A stretch of DNA of 64,000 nt from Zygophlyctis sp. KS116 (GCA_054661495.1 BAAFSQ010000011.1:1-64000), one strand, 5' to 3'. Positions 11,403 through 21,932 are shown, counted from the first letter of the stretch. Made by a program: numbers and translations. Notes: generated by a model from the sequence alone, not told the origin.

Positions 11403-11463
11403 TTATTGTTGGCCATAATAATCTCATTTTGTTAATATAGTCTTGAAGTCAATGAATTAGATA

Positions 11464-14148
11464 ATGATCAACTTTATGCCGATGGAATGGATTTCAGTAA
11501 TTTCGGACTTCAGCTCAGAAATGTCGGTTCATTATATCGCTAAATTGGATAATATATGCTCTATCACTTTAGATGAATTTGGGATAATAAGATACAAGTC
11601 AAGCGCTTCTGTATTTAAATTATTTGATACATGGACGACTAATAGCATCAATAGTGAACTAATTAAATTTGAAAAGGAAATCAAGGAATTTCAAATGCAA
11701 AAGAATACTACAATAGAATTGTATGGTGGCTCATTAATAGTTGATTCTAAAGTTATATTTATTGAAAGAGGTATCAGGTTGATAAAGGCAACTAAAAAAG
11801 TCATTGCTGCAATTTGCGGTAATAATTTAAATTTATATACTGCATCGGTTGGATTAATAGCAGAACTGGTTGGGCATATGGGACTTATTAGGGACTATTG
11901 TTTCTTTCAGGATAAATTGTTTTCAGTCTGTGAAGATAGAACTCTGAAAATGTGGAATTTAGAAAGTTATTGCTGTGAATATACATCCTGCATTCTTTCA
12001 AAGGCTGCATTATCTAATGTTGATGCTGATTATGATGGCTTAAGAGTGGTTGTAGCAGATGAAGATAATATTGTGATTTTCTTTGAATTAATTGATGGGA
12101 AATGGATAAAAGAGTTAAAAAAGGTAGATGTTAACAAATTTTTTCTGGAAGAAAATCCAGATGTAAACTCATTTTAATTTTAAACGATTAGAAAGATGAT
12201 GCATTCGATAGTCAAAATGAAAAAGTAGTTAATTGGGTCGTGTCATTAAAATTTCTAAAAAATTGTACGGAAAAGTGCTTGTTTATTGGTTGTTATACTG
12301 GAATATTGATCATGGAGGTCAACAACTACTCGTTAGTTTTTCTTTTGGATTTTTCTCTTGGAACGTTTAAATCTCCTTTTTCAGATTTTGCAAATGAGGA
12401 AAATGATGAAGAAAAGCTGGAATTTAACTTTTCTGATGCGTACTCTGTTTATTCAGTGACAGGGGTGAAAAATAGCTTTATGGTCAGTTTACACAACAAA
12501 ATGTCTAGAGAAGGGGCTATTATCGGACTTCGTCTTCCATACGTGGAGTATAAAGATTCATCCACTGTAGAAATCTGTCAAAACACTACTCTTAGTTCTG
12601 TTGTTTCAAATTCAATAAGGACGCATGTAAAAGGGAAATGGGGAGACCATATTTATGCCCAATGCCTTGGATTGCTATCAAAATTAGAAATAAGAGAGCT
12701 CAGGGATTTAGAAAATCTGATCGAATGCCCGGGTGGAATTCCTTCTTATGTGCAAAAAGACTTGTATGAAGCAGCTCTTCAGATGAAAACCCCTACAGTT
12801 AAAGCTCGTAGCCTTCGATGTCCTTTAGAAGATTATGACATTCTGCTAAAAAAATTTCAGTCGATTGATTCTGTCAGAAAGAAAACCCCAAAAAAAACTG
12901 CGATGAACCAGCCTGTTACATTCAAGAATTCTGTGAAATCTTCTGGTTATACTGTAGGTCCAAAGTGCACAAAGCTCTTCACTTCCCCAGTTAATGGAAA
13001 ATCAAACATGAAAAAAGGAACAGATTTCTCAAGTATAACTGAGGTTAAGTCTTATCCAGTGAACTGTGGCATACCGATTTATGAAAAGAAGACCCAATGG
13101 GATCGGTACCATTCATCAGGAATTTTAAGCTTGTCATATCATCAATCAGGGAAATTGCTAGCGACAGCATCCGCAGATCAATCCGCTCGATATTACAAGC
13201 TAAATAATTCAAATTCTAAGTCTTTAAATGAACATACTGGAGCAGTTACATCTGTGTCTTGGTCAAGCTCCGGTCACGCATATTATGGACCGCTTATATT
13301 GACTGCATCAGTTGATCACCATGCTCGGCTTTGGTCCATTGAAAAGTCCGAGTCTCTGCTGGATTTTAATAATATTCAACACTCACCCAGGCCTGGGACT
13401 CAACTTCAAAGTAAACTCAAAGGATTTGATTCAGAAGTAAAAGCAGCATCCTTCTACTATCAAGACAAGTTTGTTACGCTCGCCTCAGGGAAAACAATCT
13501 TTCTTTACTCTTATGAATTGATGAAACCTGATTTTAGCTCTATCAAACCGGGATTCAATCCTAATCGTTACAAACTTCTTTCCACTTTTGCTGAACCGCA
13601 AGCTCATTCTTTAACTTCCTTTGCATGTGTAAACAATTATAAATCACACATTTTTATTCAAAGCACATCTGAAAAATCGTTACATTTGTGGGATGTTGTC
13701 ACAAACCAAATCTTTAGCACATTTACTGATGCTCACTCTCGCTGGATCCATACCATTAAATTGGCTGATTGTAAATTTGTTCCAAGTACATTTGAAAATC
13801 TATTTTTAACTGCTGCTGTGACTGACGGAATCAAATCTTGGGATATTCGCAACAAAAAACCCATTATGCACTTGACCGGACACGTTAACCGAGCGTCTTC
13901 AATTCAGTGCGCATTTTCACCATGCGGAAGATATATCGGGACAGGGTCAGAGGTATAATAGAATTCCCTATAACTATAAGGATAGGCATGTATATTTTTA
14001 TGACATTCGTAAAGGGCAGGTCATTGGAAAGTCAAATTTTGTCCATTCGGGCACTGTGCTCTCACTTGCATTTTCCCCAACCACTTCAGAAATAGCTACA
14101 GGTACAAGCGAAGGAATTCTATCATTTTTTACTGATTCGCAGATTTAA
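11464..14148 (+). CDS. WDR27: WD-repeat protein 27 (WDR27) homologue
   Basis: An 875-aa WD40 protein made of two propeller regions. Introns are 12163-12191 and 13953-13980. N-terminal repeats include LVGHMGLIRDYCFF and CEDRTLKMWNLE. The C-terminal half has HTGAVTSVSWSSSG, SVDHHARLWSIE, AHSRWIHTIKL, LTAAVTDGIKSWDIRNK and CGRYIGTGSEDRHVYFYD. The last block, restored by removing the second intron, is diagnostic of WDR27. The protein's molecular role is poorly known; it is mainly found in organisms with cilia, which fits the neighbouring TMEM216. It lies inside the spacer of the inverted repeat. Confidence 0.85.
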
Positions 14149-14380
14149 AACGCCTCCTATGCAAGCCCAAAGGCGTAAAGAAAATAGATACAAGATCCAT
14201 TTATTACTTGATTTTTCCGATTCTTCGAGATTTTGATTGTTCTCATCGTATCAAAACAACTCCTCTTTGTCTGATCTATGGTATTATCAAAAAATATTGA
14301 TTTTTAATAATCTGAGTCTGAGTTGGTAAACTATAAATACGGGGTTATCGGACAAACTACAGATCCAAAAATAATTAAAA

Positions 14381-14811
14381 ATGAAAGTCTCATCTCAACT
14401 GTTGTCTATTGCTCTGTTGTCTGCATTGGTATCTGCCAATGAGAGAGGACGCCAAAATGATTGGCACAAGGTTAATAAACCAGAAAAGTTTAAGCCTGAT
14501 GCACCTCGTAATGAAGGAAAAGTTTTAAGAGTTGATGCTCCTGAATCTGATGAATCTACTCCATCTGAAGAGGTAATCTAGATCTATTTTATAATGACTA
14601 GTCAACTACAAAGACATCCAGAACTAAAAAGGAGAAGCCAACTCCAGTTTCGGACATTGCTTCTTTCACTACTGCTGAAGAAGGAGCCGAAGCCACCTCA
14701 TCCTTGGATCTAGCTAATGAGTATCCAGAAAAGGACAGTGAGCAAAACAGTTCAACAAATGTCTCTGTCGGATCCTTGATCTCTGCCCTCTTGGCCGTAT
14801 TGTTTTTCTAG
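14381..14811 (+). CDS. Small secreted GPI-anchor-type protein, copy 2
   Basis: A 133-aa product with one intron (14573-14601), almost identical in the first exon to copy 1 on the opposite strand. It has the same signal peptide, the conserved PEKFKPDAPRNEGKVLRVD block, a Ser/Thr-rich second exon ending SVGSLISALLAVLFF, and a likely GPI attachment region at NSSTNVSVGS. Differences from copy 1 cluster in the linker. The element CGGACAA lies at 14349-14355, about 25 bases before the start codon, and is shared by all copies. The function is unknown. Surface exposure is inferred. Confidence 0.75.
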
Positions 14812-15119
14812 AATCTATTCTGAAATATATTAACGGTGTATATTATCAAATCGACTATTTTATTGAGATGAGTGCTGATCGTACGGATCCTATTTTAAAC
14901 CAAGATTCAGAAAGATTCAGTTTGCGGCAACTAGAGGGCTGTGGCAGCAATTTTATCTTTTTTAAATGGAAGCTTTAGCAACGATTGAATGATAATTTAG
15001 TTGATCGTACGGATCCTATTTAGCGGCGTTGTATTTTTGATCATCAATTTGGTGATTTGAGTCTCTAACAGCAAAATCAAGAGTTATCAAGGGTTGTCGG
15101 ACAAGTTCAAAAATCGTAA
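14812..15119. other. Intergenic stretch with breakpoint and 19-bp direct repeat
   Basis: No intact gene is seen. It holds the outer part of the right inverted-repeat arm (to 14981). The 19-base sequence GATCGTACGGATCCTATTT occurs at 14877-14895 and again at 15003-15021, directly flanking the breakpoint. The promoter of GPI copy 3 follows, with CGGACAA at 15098-15104. Confidence 0.6.
14966..14981 (+). pseudogene. Sixteen-base fragment of the NAP1 5' end
   Basis: ATGGAAGCTTTAGCAA equals the first 16 coding bases of NAP1 (inverted relative to 8523-8538), preceded by the same leader. After it the sequence diverges completely. It is a molecular scar showing that the duplicated block originally extended into NAP1. 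Confidence 0.8.
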
Positions 15120-15499
15120 ATGAAAGTCTCATCTCAAGTTTTGTCTATTGCTCTATTATTTGCATTGGTATCTGCCAATGACACTGGACGCCAAAATGAT
15201 TGGCACAAGGTTACTAAACCAGAAAAGTTTAAGCCTGACGCACCTCGCAATGAAGGAAAAGTTTTAAGAGTTGATGATCCAAAATCTGATTCTAAATCTG
15301 TAATTTCAAATTTTAAATTATTTAGAATAGTGATGATGCAGCTACTGATTCAACAGCATCCAGTCCTACAGTGATAAATGCCAGTAGCCCTAGTCCAGAT
15401 GTGTTGCCAGAGTCTGACGATTCAAAGCAAAACTCTGGGACTAAAATGAATGATTTAACATTAATCATGTTTGGAATCGTACAGATTTTGATTTTATGA
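15120..15499 (+). CDS. Small secreted GPI-anchor-type protein, copy 3 (diverged)
   Basis: A 117-aa product with one intron (15300-15325). Exon 1 is close to copies 1 and 2 (signal peptide MKVSSQVLSIALLFALVSA, then DTGRQNDWHKV and the PEKFKPDAPRNEGKVLRVD block). Exon 2 is unrelated in detail: NSDDAATDSTASSP, several Ser-Pro pairs, then DSKQNSGTKMNDLTLIMFGI and a hydrophobic end. The GPI-type architecture is kept although the linker sequence is not. The promoter retains CGGACAA. This pattern of conserved leader and variable mature region is typical of fast-evolving surface or effector families. The function is unknown. Confidence 0.72.
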
Positions 15500-15591
15500 T
15501 AATAAATTGTATTCAAGAGAGTTTGAGTTTTGGGTGAGAGTTGAGCGTTTTCGTCAGTTTTTCGCGTCCAAGAAATTAAACAATTGCAGCG

Positions 15592-16306
15592 ATGCCACTT
15601 AAACCAGGAGAAGTAAATTTGGGAGTAAATGACTATTTTTAACCGACAATAGACTACTATTATGGCATGTGTATTTGACAAGGGTGTCATTGTTGGTGCA
15701 GATTCAAGAACTACGACTGGATCCTATATTGCTAATAGAGTTACGGATAAATTAACTCCAGTCTCTGATAGAATTTTCTGTTGCAGAAGTGGATCTGCTG
15801 CTGATACTCAAGCCGTTGCAGACATTGTCCATTACTATTTGCAATTGTATTCGTAATTTCCCCTTGTTTTAATTCTAGAGTGCAAGAGTCAAAACGTCCG
15901 TCAGTACAGACCGCTGCTTCTCTTTTTCAGGAATTATGTTACTCAAACAAGGATAGACTCATGGCTGGAATTATTGTTGCTGGAGTAGATGACGATGGAA
16001 CTCCTTCTGTATATTCCATACCTCTTGGCGGTAGTCTTCATAAAAAACCATTTACTATTGGTGGATCTGGATCTACTTATATCTATGGATATTGTGATGC
16101 TGCTTATAAAGAAGGAATGAATCAAGAAGAAGCCATTGATTTTGTTAAGAATGGTATATTTTCTTATTTTACACGTAGCTGTATCTCTTGCAATGTCTAG
16201 AGATGGATCCTCTGGTGGAGTTATTAGATTAGCTGTGATTACTAAAGAAGGAGTCGAAAGAATATTTGTTCCTGGAAATAAGTTGCCAACGTTTTGGGAA
16301 GGATAA
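15592..16306 (+). CDS. PRE3: 20S proteasome catalytic subunit beta1 (PSMB6/Pre3)
   Basis: Caspase-like catalytic subunit of the 20S core. Three introns (15625-15652, 15853-15878, 16154-16178) give 211 aa. The short propeptide ends in Gly just before the catalytic Thr1 ([13 protein letters not shown]), created across the first intron. Asp17 and Lys33 equivalents sit in [38 protein letters not shown] and [15 protein letters not shown] complete the diagnostic motifs. The propeptide is only 11 residues, shorter than that of yeast Pre3 (19) or human PSMB6 (about 34). Confidence 0.95.
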
Positions 16307-16333
16307 ATACAAGAAATTTTAAAATTTGAGATT

Positions 16334-17043
16334 ATGTTGTTGGGAATAAGAAGTTTTGTCACTGCACTTGCTAAACAAAAGACTGGAGTATTATCAGGAA
16401 AACCAGTTGAATCTAATATTCTAGACACTTGGGTTCCTCCTTCTAGTATGTCTAGATTTTTTAGTTTTGACTTTATTAAACGATCAATTGCAAATCGTTA
16501 CCGGTAAGTCTAATCAGACTTAAGACAGACTATATAAAATTAAGACTGTGGATTCTAGCTTTGATCGTAGTAAATTTCTTGAAAATGCTAAACGATTGTA
16601 TTTGGGAATGAATACAAGTTTCTCAGAGTAATTGTATTTTTTAATGATTAGAGGAAACAAGATTGAATTAAAAAGAAGTGTTTCAGACTCTTTATTTGCA
16701 GTAAGAAATACATTTTTTAAATATTTAGAAAATGAATAGTGAAATGAAATCTGCAAATCAAGTTGGAAAACTTGTTTGGAAATCATTTGGAATTGATTCT
16801 ATTAGAATTCTTAACGTATCTCTTGCCAAAGCCATGGTAGATCAAAAAACAACTCATCAGATTGCTCAATTAACATGTCAGATTAAATCTAAAGAAGCAG
16901 TAGGAGTGTTTAAAGGGGATAAATGTATTGCTGGAGATATATCTACTCCTGTGATGAATTCAGAATTGATTATAATAGAAAAGTGGCTGACAATAGAACA
17001 TTCTGATTGGAAAATAGCAGGTAAATTAAAGAGCTCTTCCTAG
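16334..17043 (+). CDS. Mitochondrial ribosomal protein mL45 / Tim44-like domain protein
   Basis: A 210-aa product from four exons (introns 16504-16528, 16628-16651, 16701-16728). The N-terminus is basic and Ser/Thr-rich, like a mitochondrial presequence. The rest resembles the Tim44-like domain of mL45: FLENAKRLYLGMN helices, GNKIELKRSVSDSLF, then a beta-rich half with IDSIRILNVSLAK, QIAQLTCQIKSKE and a WLTIEHSDWKIAGK strand. In the first intron the nearer AG would create a stop, so the next AG is used. The 3' end overlaps the convergent bL32m gene by 18 bp. Assignment to mL45 rather than another Tim44-like protein is moderate, but the mitoribosomal neighbour fits. Confidence 0.6.
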
Positions 17044-17310
17044 ACATGTTTTACAAACATGATGTAATAGTTTTGGCTCTTTACAGATTGGACAAGTAAC
17101 AATATTTTTCATTGGTTTCATCCATTTAGTAGCCATTCGTGCTCTCTAAAATCAAAAAAAAATTAAATATACCCTTTTTGCATGAGTTGTTCTTTTTTTT
17201 GGAACTGCAAATAAGATTGCAGGCATTGTAAATTTAGGAATGATGCTGATTGCAGCTTCTCTGATGGTATTCCAGATTGGAAAGAGTGGGTATAGTCCAA
17301 TTGCAGCCAT
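17026..17310 (-). CDS. MRPL32: Mitochondrial ribosomal protein bL32m
   Basis: Large-subunit mitoribosomal protein with a zinc ribbon. One intron (17146-17172) gives 85 aa. Exon 1 encodes a presequence-like stretch ending FAVPKKRTTHAKR, the conserved VPKKKTSHSR-type start of the mature protein. Exon 2 encodes MKPMKNIVTCPICKEPKLLH and HVCKTCLGRAL, with the CxxC-CxxC zinc ligands. Neither exon is long enough to stand out alone. The last 18 bases of coding sequence overlap the antisense end of mL45, so two mitoribosomal genes share their 3' ends. Confidence 0.88.
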
Positions 17311-17464
17311 TTAATTTTGCTTGTAAAACACAGCCCTGAAACACAGACACCCTTACAAAGAGACACCCTTACAAAGAGACACCCTGAAACATTGAAACCC
17401 AAACCTGAAACTAGACAAGTTTTCGTTTGAGAGAATTTGTCTGAAAATTTGATCTAGAAAAAAA

Positions 17465-18879
17465 ATGAATCCAGCAGGATTTTGGGGGTAAGTAGTTGCA
17501 TCTCTAATCTTAGATTATCTTTGGAAAGTGAAAAAGCTTACTCGCAACAAATTGATGAATCGTTTTGCATTACAATGGTAGGTTGCATTACTGATTAATG
17601 TTTAGGCTGCATTAGGAGCTGCATCAGAACTTAAAGGCAATGCTAGGGTTTCAGTGATTGTGACTTATGCAGATAAAAAGTTTACAGTCTGTTCTTTAAC
17701 TCCAGGAAAAATTGAACAACAGCCACTCAACCTTTGCTTTTTAGAAGGAGAAGAAGTTAGTTTTAGTATCTCTGGAGGAAATGGAAAGGCTTGCATTGAT
17801 TTAACTGGAAATTACATTATGCCAATGGATGATGGAATGGACTCTGAAGAACAAGGTTTTGATGGTATGATGATGGATGCTGATGGTAATATCATTGATG
17901 ATGAAATTGACTCTGATTTGGAAGGTAGTCAAGAAGAAGAAGCTGATTGGGAAGATGAAGCTGATCAAGTTGATGAAAATGTATTGGCTGCATTATCAAA
18001 AAAGATGGGAATGCCAATGAATGCAAAATCTGGAAAAATTACTGAAATTGAATCTGAGAAAGAAGAGAATGAAGATGATGAAGAAAGTGATGAAGATGAT
18101 GAATCTCTTACTGAAGAAGAAATGAAGGAACTTACTGATAAAATGATGGAAGAAGTTGCCAAGGAACAGGGAATCACTGTTGAAGAACTTAAAAGTCAAT
18201 TATCAGAATTAAATGAAGATGATGAGGAAGATTCAGATGATATGGAGGAAGACATTGAAGAAGAGATAGAAGAAGAAACTCCAGCTCCTAAATCCAAAAA
18301 AGCAGCAGCTAAACCAGAACCTACAAAGAAAGAGCCTGTCAAGAAGGACGCCAAAAAGGATACTAAGGCTGAAGCTAAAAAGGATACTAAGGCTGAAGTT
18401 AAAAAGGATACTAAGGCTGAAGTAAAGAAAGATACTAAAGCTGATGTCAAGAAAGATGTTAAAGCAGAAGCTCCTATAAAAGAAGAAGCTGTCAAAACTG
18501 ACTCTGCAGCCAAGAAAACCCTTCCATCCGGTCTTGTAATTGAAGACATCAAGGTTGGAAACGGTCCTCGTGCAAAGAATGGAAAAAAGGTATCTTAAAT
18601 TAGTATTGACTTTAGGTGTCTGTTCGATACATTGGAAAATTAACCAATGGAAAAGTCTTTGACAGCAACACCAAGGGATCTCCATTTGTTTTCCGTGTTG
18701 GTGGTGGTGAAGTCATCAAGGGATGGGATGTTGGTGTCTCTGGTATGAATGTTGGAGGTACTCGTAAACTTACAATCCCTCCTGCTCTAGCATATGGAGC
18801 CAAAGGTGCCCCTCCCGACATTCCAAAGAATGCAGTTTTGGAATTTGAGGTTAAACTATTGGAAGTCAAAAACAATTAA
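17465..18879 (+). CDS. Nucleolar-type FK506-binding prolyl isomerase (Fpr3/Fpr4/FKBP46-like)
   Basis: Peptidyl-prolyl cis-trans isomerase of the nuclear histone-chaperone class. Introns 17488-17513, 17578-17605 and 18590-18615 give 444 aa. Residues 1-110 are the N-terminal nucleoplasmin-like domain (starting [12 protein letters not shown]). Next comes a long acidic region rich in D and E, then a lysine-rich stretch with a repeated DTKAEVKK unit (about 18358-18470), then a canonical FKBP domain with [43 protein letters not shown] and [11 protein letters not shown]. All active-site aromatic positions appear present. Antisense open frames here are artefacts of the repetitive acidic and basic codons. 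Confidence 0.92.
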
Positions 18880-18933
18880 TTTTGCAGCAGTTTCTCAATA
18901 AAATTAATTTTTTGTCGTGATAAAGTCTTTTAA

Positions 18934-19561
18934 ATGGTAATGTTGCGTCCGTCTGATTATAGTCGAATACTCTAAGACCATACCTTAATGCTGTAAGAGC
19001 AACACTGACTGCTGCGATATGTTTGGAAAACTTTGCGTCGCAAGTTGTCGAAAGGCACAACAAACCAGAAGTAGAGGCAGGGTAAATTTCAAATATTTAA
19101 TTAAAGGACTTCTCCTGAAGTGTGTCTTGTCCCTGTAGTTATCTCTAGAAACGAATCTGAAAAGGTCTTGATTGAAGGCTCGATTAATTCTTTGCGTTTA
19201 TCAATCAAAATTAAACAGGCTGATGATATTGAGCGTATACTGTGTCACAAATTTACTAGATTTATGATGATGCGTGCTGAAAACTTTGTTATTCTCAGAA
19301 GGAAACCAATTCCTGTAAGTGGAAATTCATTTTATTTTTAGGGATATGATATTAGCTTCTTGATTACTAATACCCATACAGAAATCATGTACAAACATAA
19401 ATTAGTAGACTTTATTATTCAATTCATGGAGGAAGTGGATAAAGAAATTTCAGAAATGAAATTGTCGGTAAATGCACGCGCTAGAATTGTTGCAGAATCT
19501 TACTTGTTACAGGTAATTTTAGAAATTTATTTCTTAAACATAGTGGGCATAGTTTTTTTAG
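18934..19561 (+). CDS. ARPC4: Arp2/3 complex subunit 4 (ARPC4/Arc19)
   Basis: Core subunit of the Arp2/3 actin nucleator. The start codon is a 3-base exon (18934-18936), as in eL39. Introns are 18937-18962, 19082-19106, 19315-19341 and a last one starting at 19513. The 169-aa product carries [62 protein letters not shown] and [16 protein letters not shown]. Only the final two residues are uncertain: ending the last intron at 19552 gives FF and a stop at 19559-19561, while an AG at 19543 would give WA and a stop at 19550-19552. The stop codon touches or overlaps the convergent NME7 stop. Confidence 0.92.
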
Positions 19562-20878
19562 CTGACGAGAATCTTGAAAAAATATTGTGTCTAAATTTTA
19601 AGTTTTTTAAGAGTTTACCTCCAAAATTCCATCTTCTGGTAAATCAGTGACATGAAGTGCATTCTTAACCTTGTCAATCCCAAAACGAGCTCTAAGAGAA
19701 TTGGGTCTAATTTGTTTTCCTAATTCAGGATCAGATGGACCTGCAAAGTCTCTAAATTCAGAGGAAATATTTTCATTTCCTGAAATTTCCCTATTCTTTT
19801 TAATTTTTGGATTAGTACATTGCAATTAAAGGTCCACTAGTTAATTCATCCAAAATAAGCTAATTTTAAAGAAAAAAAATTACATGATATTCTGGTAAAA
19901 TTCCTTTATAAACTTCTATAAATTCTTCAGCGTTTGCTCTATCTAATTGGAAAAGTTCTAAATCAGATATTGTAAATTTAGATTTTAGAATAGCATCAAT
20001 AATCTTTCCAGCAGCTCCTAAATCTTTATAAAAAAGAAATATTACCAGATAATAATGCATGAGGTCTAATTAGAGCCAATGTAGAATTTTTGAATGCAGC
20101 AGTCCTTGGAATTTTCTTTTCATCAAAAATTAATGAAATAATCTTGAAATCAAATTATAAATTCTACCTCTGTTGCTGATTGATGAGATTTTGCTACATA
20201 AACTCCATTCTTGTATCCTACCAATCCATATTTTGCATGTAATGTACCCGGTGATGTCTTTCTAGCCTCTTCTACAGAATCAGGCCCAGCAATTTCTTTC
20301 AACTTGTCTATTGCTCCAGGTTTTATAACTTCAAATGCTGTACATAAACCTCCAAAAGATTCAATTTCCAGACTAATATTAAAAAAGTTTTTAATATACC
20401 TGGAACAACCATCAATAGATCCAATTGAATCTGCAATAGATTTAGTAATAAACAACATTCTAGCTCTACACAATGAGAATCCATTAAAAGTTAAATTATC
20501 CAATATGTCTCCTGTACTATGATAGGCATCAGATTTAACAATAACAATAGATCTAACTTTTAAACATTAAAACTACCTTTCCAATTGTTTTTCCAACTGA
20601 GCGCGAGTATACTCATCCCCAAAACCACGAATAGTTAACTGTCTTGCGAGTACATTTAGTACTGCTCCAACAAAGAAATCCTGCAATTGAAAATTAGACC
20701 TTGTTCTCTTTAGAAAAGTTCGACGCTGTTTAACATCATACTAAGATTAATTATTCCTGATTACCATTTCAACCGTCTTGTCTGATGGATAGTATAATAA
20801 TTCATAGTTTCTAGTCAACTGAGCATGAATATCAAACCATTCAGCTAGAAAGCAATACCGAGTCTTTGAGTCATCCAT
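19558..20878 (-). CDS. NME7: Nucleoside diphosphate kinase homologue NME7 (flagellar)
   Basis: Axonemal and gamma-tubulin-associated protein with a DM10 domain plus two NDK domains. Eight introns (20741-20764, 20553-20576, 20373-20399, 20143-20167, 20024-20045, 19860-19883, 19791-19818, 19591-19618) give 372 aa, against 376 in human NME7. The DM10 part reads [20 protein letters not shown] and [15 protein letters not shown] domain 1 begins [22 protein letters not shown] domain 2 contains [18 protein letters not shown]-like [20 protein letters not shown] and [20 protein letters not shown]. The ATP-site His is replaced by Ala-Leu-His context in domain 2 ([13 protein letters not shown]), which keeps the catalytic His. 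The 22-nt intron is among the shortest here. Confidence 0.93.
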
Positions 20879-20963
20879 TTTTTTAAATTTCCGATAGCAG
20901 ACAGACTCTCTTCAGACCAGTAATCATCGGAACTCGGTGCGTTTAACCGCGAAATCCTTAAAA

Positions 20964-21228
20964 ATGGTCAAATACTTTGACTCTTCAGTCTATCAGTACT
21001 TGAAATCAGCAATCTATCACCGCCCAGTCCTATTTTTCTCTTATGCCATTGGGATATCTGGTAATTTAATTTCTCTTAATCTAGGCCCAATATACTTTTT
21101 CACTGACTGGTCAATCAATGGTCCTAAAAAGACTCCAGCTCCTAGAACTCACTATCCATGTAACTTTACCATGATTAACATTAGACTCTATAGAACCGAG
21201 AGTTGATTCACCTGGTTATGAAGATTAA
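20964..21228 (+). CDS. Complex I 9.5 kDa-type subunit (NI9M/NUXM-like, NDUFA3 region)
   Basis: A 71-aa product from three exons (introns 21061-21084 and 21160-21184). It starts MVKYFDSSVYQYLKSAIYHR, has one membrane helix around PVLFFSYAIGISGP, and ends RTHYPYSIEPRVDSPGYED. The pattern of an aromatic N-terminus, one helix, a YP motif and a GYxD end resembles the small fungal NADH:ubiquinone oxidoreductase subunit. If correct, the organism keeps respiratory complex I. The ATG at 20964 follows an A-rich leader; the divergent NME7 start is 85 bp away. Confidence 0.6.
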
Positions 21229-21417
21229 TAAATTATGCTTTTTGAGTTTTTGAGTATTCAGTATAATGGAATAATGAGAGATTGTAAAGGGAATTTATTA
21301 AAATAACTCTTGGCTTATAAATTTTATAATTTCTATATCTAAAAGTAGGGGACTAGAAGGGAAAAAGTGGGGAAATGGATGAACAGAATCAGTAAAAAAA
21401 CTCTAACCTCAGCCCTA

Positions 21418-21932
21418 ATGAACTCTTCAACTCCCAAAAAGTCTATTGTTCTAGATACAACTACTGGAGCTATTGGGATAGAATTGTATTGGGATCATTG
21501 TCCTAAAACATGTCAAAACTTTTACGATTTAGTAATTACTCTTAAATTTATGATTAGGCCAAGAGGGGTTATTATAATGGAACTATATTTCATAGAGTCA
21601 TTGCTGATTTCATGATTCAAGGAGGAGATCCGACTGGATCTGGGAGAGGAGGAACATCAATTTATGGAGATACTTTTGATGATGAAATTCATCCTGATTT
21701 GAAACATACTGGAGCTGGAATATTATCAATGGCAAACAGTGGGCCAAATACTAACGGATCTCAATTTTTTATTACTCTTGCACCAACTCCTTGGTTAGAT
21801 GGGAAACATACGATATTCGGAAGGGTCTATTCAGGAATGGCTATTGTAAAAAGAATAGGTACAGTACAGACAGATCCTTCTGATAAACCCAAATCAGATA
21901 TAACTGTAATGAAGGCTTCAATAAATCCTTAA
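21418..21932 (+). CDS. PPIL1: Cyclophilin PPIL1-type (spliceosomal prolyl isomerase)
   Basis: Single-domain cyclophilin that joins the activated spliceosome via SKIP. One intron (21532-21557) gives 162 aa. Family signatures are [40 protein letters not shown] (catalytic Arg), [36 protein letters not shown] and [12 protein letters not shown]. Length and the [12 protein letters not shown] loop match PPIL1 rather than CypA. An in-frame ATG at 21379 would add 13 residues; the later one fits the family better. Confidence 0.93.

Larger units (their letters stand above)
14253..14981. repeat. Right arm of the 729-bp inverted repeat
   Basis: Inverted counterpart of 8523-9251. It contains the second GPI-type gene with its promoter. 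Its outer end carries the first 16 bases of NAP1, then the match stops abruptly at 14981-14982, which marks the duplication breakpoint. Confidence 0.85.

Noticed and set aside
15322-15690. Minus-strand 122-aa open frame
   Set aside because: It spans exon 2 of GPI copy 3, the intergenic gap and the start of the beta1 gene in antisense and has no features of its own.
17965-18685. Long antisense open frames opposite the acidic and lysine-rich part of the FKBP gene
   Set aside because: They are low-complexity Ser/Phe/Leu frames produced by GAA/GAT/AAG-rich codons on the coding strand. The sense strand has a complete gene with correct introns.
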